Positions 25,089-31,980 of a stretch of 46,823 bases of DNA are shown in pieces. The stretch's first letter is position 1. Each line of letters starts with the position of its first letter. The DNA comes from Treponema sp. (GTDB taxonomy: Bacteria > Spirochaetota > Spirochaetia > Treponematales > Treponemataceae). The position numbers were made by a program, and so were the translations under genes. Location of the stretch: assembly GCA_017470605.1 (NCBI GenBank), contig JAFUYH010000023.1:1-46823 (forward strand), written 5' to 3'. The notes beneath the pieces are model-generated. The model made no database searches and was not told where the DNA came from. It worked only from the letters and a program-made list of their open reading frames with translations.

Positions 25089-25382
25089 ATGCATATTATC
25101 TCTAGAAAAAGACTGAGCGACTATTGGCAACGGGTTCCAGAAACGGAACAGCCTCTAAAGGCATGGTTTGCAGAAGCTCAAAAGGCTGAATGGGCTACGC
25201 CAGCGGACATAAAGGAAAAATATCGTTCGGCTAGTTTTTTGAAGGGTAATAGAGTTGTTTTTAATATTTGTGGGAATAATCATCGTTTGATTGTAAGAAT
25301 TAATTATGCATCAAAAACGGTGTTTATTAGATTTGTTGGAACTCATGCAGAGTATGACAAAATAAATGCGGAGGAAGTGTAA
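25089..25382 (+). CDS. higB: HigB-family mRNA interferase toxin
   Basis: Type II toxin of the HigB/RelE fold, 97 aa, expected to cleave mRNA on the ribosome. The family start MHIISRKRLSDYWQRVPETEQPLKAWF is followed by AEWATPADIKEKYRSASFL, then RVVFNICGNNHRLIVRINYASKTVFIRFVGTHAEYDKI with the conserved basic and His residues. ATG 25089 is chosen because homologues begin at MHxISRK; an in-frame TTG at 25083 would lie inside or directly behind the -10 box. No Shine-Dalgarno can exist between the predicted +1 and the ATG. The antitoxin gene overlaps the stop codon by 1 nt. Confidence 0.92.
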   Translation: MHIISRKRLSDYWQRVPETEQPLKAWFAEAQKAEWATPADIKEKYRSASFLKGNRVVFNICGNNHRLIVRINYASKTVFIRFVGTHAEYDKINAEEV

Positions 25383-25747
25383 TGTCTTACAATAAACTTT
25401 TGAAAACTGAAAAAGATTATAATGAAGCTCTTGAAAGAATAGATGAACTTTTTGATGCAGAGGCAGGAAGTCCTGAAGCTGATGAATTGGAACTTCTTGT
25501 TGCACTTGTAGAATTGTACGAAAAGGAACATTTTCCTATTGAAGCTCCAGACCCAGTTTCTGCAATAAAGTTTAGAATGGAGCAGGAAGGTCTTACAAAT
25601 GAGGATATGACTGCATATTTAGGAAGCAAATCAAGAGTTTCGGAAGTCTTTTCTCATAAGCGAGGCTTGAGTATCAATATGATTAGAAAACTTGTTTCTG
25701 GTCTGCATATTCCTGCTGATGTTTTGATTGGAACTGCAACCTTGTAA
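25382..25747 (+). CDS. higA: HigA-type antitoxin
   Basis: Antitoxin of 121 aa paired with the preceding HigB. The N-terminal half is acidic and helical (toxin binding). The C-terminal half, about 57-118, is an XRE-like DNA-binding domain (IKFRMEQEGLTNEDMTAYLGSKSRVSEVFSHKRGLSINMIRKLV). GGAGG (25372-25376) gives it a strong ribosome site, unlike the toxin gene. It most likely autorepresses the operon through the palindrome in the promoter spacer. Toxin-first order is normal for hig modules. Confidence 0.92.
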   Translation: MSYNKLLKTEKDYNEALERIDELFDAEAGSPEADELELLVALVELYEKEHFPIEAPDPVSAIKFRMEQEGLTNEDMTAYLGSKSRVSEVFSHKRGLSINMIRKLVSGLHIPADVLIGTATL

Positions 25748-25754
25748 TTTTTTC

Positions 25755-25800
25755 TTGCATTTTTATTCAAAAAACGGCATAATTCTTGCATATTTATACA
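25755..25800 (+). promoter_or_regulatory. argD promoter with two ARG-box-like sites
   Basis: TTGCAT (25755-25760), 17 bp and CATAAT (25778-25783) form the promoter. Two related 14-mers, TGCATTTTTATTCA (25756-25769) and TGCATATTTATACA (25787-25800), resemble the ArgR consensus TGAATWWWWATTCA with one and two mismatches. Their centres are 31 bp, about three helical turns, apart, one over the -35 region and one over the predicted +1. Arginine-dependent repression is a reasonable inference; no argR gene is in the window. Confidence 0.5.
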
Positions 25801-25830
25801 ACGTGCCACTCTGGGCAGGCGAGGTGAAAT

Positions 25831-27018
25831 ATGGAAAAGAAGATTGTAAACAACTACGGTTCATTTGATGTAACTTTTGTAAAATCAAAGGGCTCAACAA
25901 TGTGGGATGTAAATGGCAAAAAGTATATCGATTTTATTGCCGGCATTGGAGTAAACTGTCTTGGTCATAATTACAAGCCTCTTGTTAAGGCAATTTCTAA
26001 ACAGGCTGCCCGTCAAATCCATATTTCAAACTATTATTTTTCTGATGTAGGACTGGATTTTGCAGAAAATCTTTTGCGCATTACCGGTTTTGAGCGCGGA
26101 TATTTTGGAAACTCTGGAGCAGAAGCAAACGAAGCTGCAATCAAGCTTGCCCGCAAGTATGGCCAGCTGAATGGTGGCGACAAGCGCAAGACAATTATAA
26201 CTCTGGAATCTTCTTTTCATGGACGCACTCTGGCTACTTTGACTGCAACTGGTCAGGACCGTTTCCATCCAGAATGCTTTGCACCATATCCAGAGGGATT
26301 TAAGACTATTAAAGCAAATGATTTTGATGCCCTGAAGGGAGCTTTTGATGATACAACGGCCGCCCTCTTTATTGAATGTATTCAGGGTGAAGGCGGAGTG
26401 AATCTGATTGACCCGAAATGGGCTCAGGCTGCGGCTCAGGCTGCCCGCGATGCCGGGGCAATTGTAATGGCAGACGAAGTTCAGACTGGAGTAGGACGCA
26501 CCGGTACTTATCTTGCCTCTGACTGGCTTGGTTTTAAGCCTGAGGTTGTTACTCTGGCAAAGGGAATTGCGGGCGGAGTTCCAATGGGGGCTTGCCTCTT
26601 CCGCGGTAAGGCTGCCAACGTTTTTGTTGCCGGTGACCATCAGTCTACCTTTGCTGGAAACCCTCTTGCCTGTTCGGCAGGCCTTGTAGTTCTGGAAACC
26701 GTTTCTGACCCGGCTTTCCTGGACAGGGTAAACCATGCCGGCGACTATATCCGCGGGGCTATTTCCAGCTGGAATCTCCCGATTGTAAAAGATGTCCGCG
26801 GTAAGGGCCTCATGATTGGAACTCAGATTGACCCTTCCGTAAAACCGCTGGATATTGAAGTGCGCTGTCTTGAAAAGGGCTTGTGCACAACAACTGCCGG
26901 CAGCGATGTAGTGCGCTTTTTGCCGCCTCTGAACATCAGCGACCGCGAAATAGAAGAAGGCCTTGCAATCTATAAGAGCGTCCTCGAAGACTTTTCTGCA
27001 AGAGCATCCGCATTATAA
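25831..27018 (+). CDS. argD: Acetylornithine aminotransferase
   Basis: Pyridoxal-phosphate aminotransferase (class III, subgroup of acetylornithine/ornithine-type enzymes), 395 aa, for the fourth step of arginine synthesis. Motifs: GNSGAEANEAAIKLARKY (PLP phosphate region), SSFHGRTLATLTATGQ, ADEVQTGVGRTG (Asp to the pyridine nitrogen), the PLP lysine in LAKGIAGGVPMGA, and HQSTFAGNPLACSAG. GAGGTG precedes the ATG. It stands alone with its own promoter and terminator, without other arg genes nearby. Its last residues (RASAL) and its stop codon lie inside the GAGCA-flanked repeat, so the repeat has supplied the 3' end of the coding region. A related aminotransferase such as GabT is possible but less likely. 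Confidence 0.88.
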   Translation: MEKKIVNNYGSFDVTFVKSKGSTMWDVNGKKYIDFIAGIGVNCLGHNYKPLVKAISKQAARQIHISNYYFSDVGLDFAENLLRITGFERGYFGNSGAEANEAAIKLARKYGQLNGGDKRKTIITLESSFHGRTLATLTATGQDRFHPECFAPYPEGFKTIKANDFDALKGAFDDTTAALFIECIQGEGGVNLIDPKWAQAAAQAARDAGAIVMADEVQTGVGRTGTYLASDWLGFKPEVVTLAKGIAGGVPMGACLFRGKAANVFVAGDHQSTFAGNPLACSAGLVVLETVSDPAFLDRVNHAGDYIRGAISSWNLPIVKDVRGKGLMIGTQIDPSVKPLDIEVRCLEKGLCTTTAGSDVVRFLPPLNISDREIEEGLAIYKSVLEDFSARASAL

Positions 27019-27035
27019 TGCGTCTGCCCAGAGCA
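27001..27035. repeat. Short GAGCA-flanked repeat, copy 2
   Basis: The core GCATTATAATGCGTCTGCCC (27010-27029) is identical to copy 1 (124-143) and is again flanked by GAGCA (27002-27006 and 27031-27035). The argD stop TAA (27016-27018) lies in its palindromic half. The right GAGCA is also the left arm of the argD terminator. Confidence 0.7.
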
Positions 27036-27059
27036 CCCGCTGACGGCCTGCTCTTTTTT
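27030..27059 (+). terminator. Intrinsic terminator of argD
   Basis: AGAGCA (27030-27035) pairs with TGCTCT (27049-27054), with an inner CCG/CGG pairing and a CTGA loop, followed by a T-tract. The next gene's -10 box begins only 5 nt later. Confidence 0.75.
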
Positions 27060-27063
27060 GTGC

Positions 27064-27069
27064 TATAAT
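27064..27069 (+). promoter_or_regulatory. Pribnow box 8 nt before ATG 27078
   Basis: A perfect TATAAT (27064-27069) precedes the start codon by 8 nt, predicting a leader of about two nucleotides. The best -35 is CTGACG (27040-27045, 18-bp spacer), which lies inside the argD terminator. No Shine-Dalgarno is present. Confidence 0.55.
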
Positions 27070-27077
27070 GATTGCCT

Positions 27078-30000
27078 ATGAAAAGAAGATGTCTCTTTAT
27101 CTGTATTCTTCTATTCTTCTCTAGTGCAATCTGCCTCTGGGCGGGAGGGGGAGTCCTTTCCCACCCGCGGCGCATGTATTTAGTCAAAACAAATCACTTT
27201 GAAATCCTCTTTCCAAAAGAATCTGCAGAAACTGCAAAATATATAGCAGACAATGCAGATTCACTTTATGAAAAGGCAAAGTCTGCTGTAAATCTGAAGC
27301 ATGATTTTTCAATGCCTGTTATAATTTCACCAGATTCAGATTATTTTAAGGTTGTCTACACAACAAATCCCTACAACCGAATTGTGATTTTTGATTCCGC
27401 TGTTCAGGATTCTTCAAAACTTGAAGTTTTATATCATGAAATATTCAAGGCACTTTCTGCTTCTGTAAGGAGCCCCTTAAATCATTTTATTTATAAGACG
27501 GTTGGCGGGGATGGATTTCAGCCGGTTTCCCTGATAAATCTTCCTTTTTCTTTTTCAGAAGGCTATGCCAATATTGAAGCTCCCCTTAATAAAGATGCTT
27601 ACTATCAGCAGCTTTTAATTCAGGCAAAATTTGAAGGTCATTTTCCAAGCTGGTTTCAGGCAGCGGCCGTCAGGGATATTCATCCCGGTATTGATTTGAA
27701 TCTTGCGGCAGGAAGTGCTTTTTCTGCCTATCTTATGCAGGCTTATGGTGTAGAAAAATATCAGGAATTCTGGAATGAATGTGGAAAACTGCATCTGTAC
27801 TTTGTGAACGGAATTTTTTACAAGGTTTATGGAAAACCTTTGTTTACTTTATGGAAAGAATTTAAGGATTCTATTCCAAGCCCGGAAGATGTTCTGAAAA
27901 TGAAAGAACTGGAAGCCCTTAGCAGTGAAGTAGTTGAAAATGACAGTCAGGGGCTTTTTGAACATATTCTTTATTCAAATTACGGAATCGTATGGTATGA
28001 CGGAATCCGCCACGAAGTTGATGTTTTTGACCCTTTGAGCAAGTTTCAAATCCGTCAGCTGCTTTTTATAGCAGAAGATATTACAAGACTTTCTCTTTCT
28101 CCAGACAGACGCTATATGGCTGTTTCTTTTATGAGGAGCAAGGGACGAGAGGAATTTAAGGAAGTTGTAACTCATATTTTTGATTTGAAGGAGCGCGAAT
28201 TTCTTGATTACAAATTTTCCCTGAAGGAAGCGGGCTTTGTGCTTTCAGAAGAAGGCGAACTCTGCCTTGCCGGTATTTCTGTCAGTCAAAAAAAGCCTGT
28301 AATTCAGATATATACTCTTCCCAAAAAGGACGATGACAGCATCATGATTTTTGAAAAGTCTTTTGAAAGTGACGAAGTTCCTTTTGAATTAAATCCTGCG
28401 GGAAATGGCAGGCTCTCTTATCTTTTAAAAAAAGAAGCGGCTGTCAGACTTGTGATTGAATCTTTTGAAAATGAACTTTTATGCTGGACTCTTAAAGATT
28501 CAGATGAAAATGAGATTTCTCCTCTCTCTCTGTCTTTTATATCCGGTGAAAAGCCTGTTTATTCATTTTCTTATATTCCTCAAGGGGGGAGGGCACTTGC
28601 GCGTTCCGGCTATATCACTCTTGATGAAGAACTGATGCCGGAAGAAGTCTTTTTGCAGAATTGCAATGTTTCTGGCGGAATGTATTATCCTGTTCCCGCA
28701 GACAGCAAGATTTTTTATTGTGCAAAAAAAACTTTTCATAATGAATTAAGAAGTCTTGCTCAGGAAGAAGTGTCTTTTTCTGCCGGAATCATTTCTGAAG
28801 AAGGAAGATCTGAAGATGAAGAAAATCAGGATTCTGAAAAAAACTTATTGCCGGTAGATAGCAGAATCTTTTTTAATCCTAAAGCAGAGTCTTTTGGCAA
28901 GTACAGCCTTAATAATTACAATCCCCTTAAATATATGCTTCATGCTTCTGTCATGCCTTTTCTTGCAATCAGAAATATCAGTCTTGAAAACGGTGCTGTC
29001 TTGTGGCCTTCTCTTGGGCTTACCCTTCATTCTGATTCAGACCCTATGCGCAATACAGAATACTATATTTCAGCAGGAATAGACTTTCTTATTTTCCAGC
29101 TGGAACGTTATATTAATGCAACCCCGGAACAGGTACGTGCAGAATTACAGACTGTTCTGGATGAATCTAAGCGATATTCTGCGGCGGCCTTTGTAAAGAA
29201 TTATTCTACTCCGGTTGACATTGAAGCGGGGGCAATTTTTAATGTAAACAAGCATGGAGAATATGACTTTAATTTTCTTGCAAAAACGGCATGGGGAATT
29301 CCTGTAGGAAATATTCTCCGCAATATGAATTTTTATATTTCCAGCAATTACAATTCTTCTACAGATTATTACGATTCAAATAAATCTGAAATTTATCCTT
29401 CCATGGCTGGCTGGACTCCATTCTGGGATGCCTACGAAACTTTTGAACTTGCTGCAGGTGCCCGTTTTTCAAATTCACATCAGTATGGAATTTCAAAATA
29501 CGAAAGGCGAGGCCTTACTCTGGGCGGGCGTTTTTCTGCCATGTGGGATATAAATGAGATGGATCTGCTGAATTCTTTCAGGAGTGAAAAGCAGGCCCTT
29601 ATAGACAGCGGAGATACTTCTGAACTTACTCAGGCCCAGCTGGATGCCATTTACAATGAGCGTGCTCTGGATATAAGCCAGATGAATCTGGGACTCTTTG
29701 CAACTGTGGAAATTCCCCGCTTGAATCCTCTGGAAATTCACGATGGCTGGGTTTTGAGCCTGCCTTCTTCCATTCATGCAGAACTGCTTTACCAGACAGG
29801 AACGGCTCTGGAAGTGTGTGCAGAAGTTCTTCTTTTGGGAAACGAGATTCAAAACGTTTTTCCCTTCCTTTATCTTTTCTTTTCCAGAGCAGGGCTAAAG
29901 GCCGGTTATGATTTTTGCCTGAATTATGATACAACCCAGGTTCTTCTTCCTGACATCAGGCGTGAAAACTATTTTTATGATACCTTTAGCGCAAGTTATG

Positions 30001-30152
30001 TTCAGGACAGTTTTTATCTTCTTTTGAATACGGATTTTATAGTTCCTGTAGGAAAACTTTCTCAGGTTCAGTTCATGCTCAATGCCAAGGCAGAGTTTTT
30101 TCCGCGTTCCCATGGTTTTAAATTTTCCATGACTGTGAATGCAGACTTTTAA
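27078..30152 (+). CDS. Envelope protein: degenerate MA-type peptidase domain, propeller-like region, C-terminal beta-barrel
   Basis: Exported protein of 1024 aa. Residues 1-23 are a signal peptide (KRRCLFICILLFFSSAICLWA). Residues about 30-280 resemble gluzincin 'peptidase MA' domains: YHEIFKAL has H120 and E121 but lysine at the position of the second zinc histidine, while FSEGYANIE (E161) and the AGSAFSAYLMQAYGVEKYQEFW and FYKVYGKPLFTLWKEF segments are family-like. The middle (about 290-620) contains short beta-rich units such as ITRLSLSPDRRYMAVSF, typical of TolB/WD-like propellers. The last 400 residues alternate polar and hydrophobic residues with aromatic girdles and end in NADF; the terminal Phe suits an outer-membrane beta-barrel. 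It is probably an outer-membrane protein with a catalytically dead or altered peptidase domain. Confidence 0.65.
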   Translation: MKRRCLFICILLFFSSAICLWAGGGVLSHPRRMYLVKTNHFEILFPKESAETAKYIADNADSLYEKAKSAVNLKHDFSMPVIISPDSDYFKVVYTTNPYNRIVIFDSAVQDSSKLEVLYHEIFKALSASVRSPLNHFIYKTVGGDGFQPVSLINLPFSFSEGYANIEAPLNKDAYYQQLLIQAKFEGHFPSWFQAAAVRDIHPGIDLNLAAGSAFSAYLMQAYGVEKYQEFWNECGKLHLYFVNGIFYKVYGKPLFTLWKEFKDSIPSPEDVLKMKELEALSSEVVENDSQGLFEHILYSNYGIVWYDGIRHEVDVFDPLSKFQIRQLLFIAEDITRLSLSPDRRYMAVSFMRSKGREEFKEVVTHIFDLKEREFLDYKFSLKEAGFVLSEEGELCLAGISVSQKKPVIQIYTLPKKDDDSIMIFEKSFESDEVPFELNPAGNGRLSYLLKKEAAVRLVIESFENELLCWTLKDSDENEISPLSLSFISGEKPVYSFSYIPQGGRALARSGYITLDEELMPEEVFLQNCNVSGGMYYPVPADSKIFYCAKKTFHNELRSLAQEEVSFSAGIISEEGRSEDEENQDSEKNLLPVDSRIFFNPKAESFGKYSLNNYNPLKYMLHASVMPFLAIRNISLENGAVLWPSLGLTLHSDSDPMRNTEYYISAGIDFLIFQLERYINATPEQVRAELQTVLDESKRYSAAAFVKNYSTPVDIEAGAIFNVNKHGEYDFNFLAKTAWGIPVGNILRNMNFYISSNYNSSTDYYDSNKSEIYPSMAGWTPFWDAYETFELAAGARFSNSHQYGISKYERRGLTLGGRFSAMWDINEMDLLNSFRSEKQALIDSGDTSELTQAQLDAIYNERALDISQMNLGLFATVEIPRLNPLEIHDGWVLSLPSSIHAELLYQTGTALEVCAEVLLLGNEIQNVFPFLYLFFSRAGLKAGYDFCLNYDTTQVLLPDIRRENYFYDTFSASYVQDSFYLLLNTDFIVPVGKLSQVQFMLNAKAEFFPRSHGFKFSMTVNADF

Positions 30153-30235
30153 GCCGTAGATTGCATTGTTTTTGTATTGCCTCATAGTAACTTTTTTACA
30201 CAAAGAGTTGTTTTTTTAGTATATTTTATGTGAAA

Positions 30236-30266
30236 GGCCGTTGGCGGCCAAATCAACTAGTTGATT
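30236..30266. promoter_or_regulatory. Hairpin and perfect 16-bp palindrome before the Gld-type operon
   Basis: GGCCG-TTGG-CGGCC (30236-30249) is followed by AATCAACTAGTTGATT (30251-30266), a perfect palindrome. Both sit between a likely promoter (TTTACA 30195-30200, TATATT 30220-30225, 19-bp spacer) and the ribosome site CAGGAGG, so they would be in the 5' leader. The palindrome is a candidate operator. Confidence 0.45.
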
Positions 30267-30283
30267 AACTCAGGAGGAAAAAA

Positions 30284-31249
30284 ATGATAGAGGTTTCCCA
30301 CGTATCCCGCAATTTCGGGGATTTCCGTGCGGTAAATGACGTAAGTTTTTCCATTCCCACAGGTCAGATTGTAGGACTTCTTGGACCTAACGGAGCGGGA
30401 AAGACCACCACAATGAGAATGATTACAGGCTTTCTTAGTCCTTCAGACGGAAACATCAAAATAGACGGAATTGACATTTCCCAGAATCCTGTAGAAGCTA
30501 AAAAGAAAATCGGTTATATGCCGGAATCTGCGCCCTTATATGGCGACATGATTGTTGAAGACTACCTTAAATATATAGCAGAAATGCACGGAGAAGACCC
30601 TTCTGTAAAAGTTCCTGCCCTTTGTGCCGAATGCGGACTTAAAGAAGTAATGAGCAAGAATATATCAGAACTTTCCCGCGGTAACCGCCAGCGTGTTGCC
30701 CTTGCCCATGCCCTTATGCACGACCCTGAAATCCTTATTCTTGATGAACCAACTTCCGGACTTGACCCTAACCAGGTAGAAGATGTTCGTGCAATTATCC
30801 GCGAAATTGGAAAAACCCGCACAGTTATTGTTTCTACCCATATTCTGAGTGAAGTAGAAACCCTCTGTAGCCGTGCAATTATTATCAGCGGCGGAAAACT
30901 TGTTGCAGACTCTTCAATTGAAAATCTTAAAAACAGCATTGGAACTTCTTCTTCGGTTTATCTTACTTTTGGAAGTGCCGCTGGAAAATCAGAGAATGAG
31001 GCCGCAGAACTTGCAAAATCAATTGAAGGTGTTGCCGGAGTCAGCCTGAACAGTCATCAGGATGGAAAAAGTGAGCTTGTAATTTCTGTAAATGGCGATG
31101 CAGAAATCCGCCCTCAGCTTATAAAGAAACTTGTAGAAAGCGGATTTGACATTTACGAGGCAGCCTTAAGCAAGAACAGCCTTGAAGACGTATTCCACGC
31201 CCTTACAACTACAGAGAGCGCGTCAGAAGGAGCATCAGATGAGCAGTAA
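30284..31249 (+). CDS. ABC transporter ATPase, GldA/NatA type
   Basis: Cytoplasmic ATPase of 321 aa that powers the export-type ABC complex with the next two proteins. Walker A is GLLGPNGAGKTTTMRM (about 32-47), the Q-loop region YMPESAPLYGDM, the signature LSRGNRQRVALAHAL (about 127-141), and Walker B ILILDEPTSGLDPNQ followed by the H-loop STHILSE. The C-terminal 90 residues are an accessory domain seen in GldA/CcmA-like ATPases. CAGGAGG precedes the ATG. The permease gene overlaps its 3' end by 11 nt. Related clusters in Bacteroidota are linked to gliding (GldA-F-G), but in spirochaetes the substrate is unknown. Confidence 0.9.
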   Translation: MIEVSHVSRNFGDFRAVNDVSFSIPTGQIVGLLGPNGAGKTTTMRMITGFLSPSDGNIKIDGIDISQNPVEAKKKIGYMPESAPLYGDMIVEDYLKYIAEMHGEDPSVKVPALCAECGLKEVMSKNISELSRGNRQRVALAHALMHDPEILILDEPTSGLDPNQVEDVRAIIREIGKTRTVIVSTHILSEVETLCSRAIIISGGKLVADSSIENLKNSIGTSSSVYLTFGSAAGKSENEAAELAKSIEGVAGVSLNSHQDGKSELVISVNGDAEIRPQLIKKLVESGFDIYEAALSKNSLEDVFHALTTTESASEGASDEQ

Positions 31250-31967
31250 TAAAAAGTCAGTAAAGCCTGCTTTAATCATTATGAAGCGGGAACTTAAAGC
31301 CTATTTTACAAGTCCGATTGCCTATATCGTAAGCGGACTTTTCCTTATCATTACAGGAATCCTGTTTTTTACAACATTCTTCCTGCAGAACCGGGCAGAA
31401 TTAAGACAGTTCTTTGTTTATCTTCCTATTCTGCTTTCTTTCTTTGTGCCTGCCCTTACCATGAGAATTTTTGCAGAAGAGCGCCGTGTCGGTTCCATTG
31501 AAACCCTTATGACTCTTCCTGTTACAGAAATGGATGTTGTCTGTGGAAAATATCTTGCTTCATTTCTGGGCACTTTAATCATGCTTTCTCCAACACTTTT
31601 TTATGTTGTAACGGCAGAAATCTTTGGTTCTCCAGATTATGGCCCGATTATTGGCGGCTATCTGGGAGCAATCTTCCTTTGTGCAAGTTATACTGCAATC
31701 GGAATCTTTTCTACTTCAATCACAAAAAATCAGATTATTGCCTTTTTTACTGGCTTTATTATCTGTATCGTTCTTACAATGATTGATTCCTTCCTTATCT
31801 TCCTTCCTGCAAGAATAGTTAATGTGCTTTCTTACATTTCTGCAAATGCACATTTTAATTCCATTTCCCGCGGCATTATTGATACCAGGGATTTGCTTTA
31901 CTTCATCAGCCTTACGGCACTTTTCTTTGCCATGACAGTAAAGAGCCAGCAGAAGGCCAGAAACTAG
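31239..31967 (+). CDS. ABC-2 type permease, GldF-like
   Basis: Membrane subunit of 242 aa with six predicted helices. The start of the domain, IMKRELKAYFTSPIAYIVSGLFLIITGILF, and EERRVGSIETLMTLPVTEMDVVCGKYLAS are characteristic of GldF/ABC-2 permeases. ATG 31239 has AAGGAG (31227-31232) and overlaps the ATPase gene by 11 nt; the frame is open further upstream but only inside the ATPase gene. Eight to fourteen bases separate it from the GldG-like gene, depending on that gene's start. Confidence 0.88.
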   Translation: MSSNKKSVKPALIIMKRELKAYFTSPIAYIVSGLFLIITGILFFTTFFLQNRAELRQFFVYLPILLSFFVPALTMRIFAEERRVGSIETLMTLPVTEMDVVCGKYLASFLGTLIMLSPTLFYVVTAEIFGSPDYGPIIGGYLGAIFLCASYTAIGIFSTSITKNQIIAFFTGFIICIVLTMIDSFLIFLPARIVNVLSYISANAHFNSISRGIIDTRDLLYFISLTALFFAMTVKSQQKARN

Positions 31968-31980
31968 GAGGAGGATGAAA

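Noticed and set aside
26026..26736. Minus-strand open frame of 236 codons inside argD
   Set aside because: It is complementary to invariant aminotransferase motifs and has no start signal, so it is a shadow frame.
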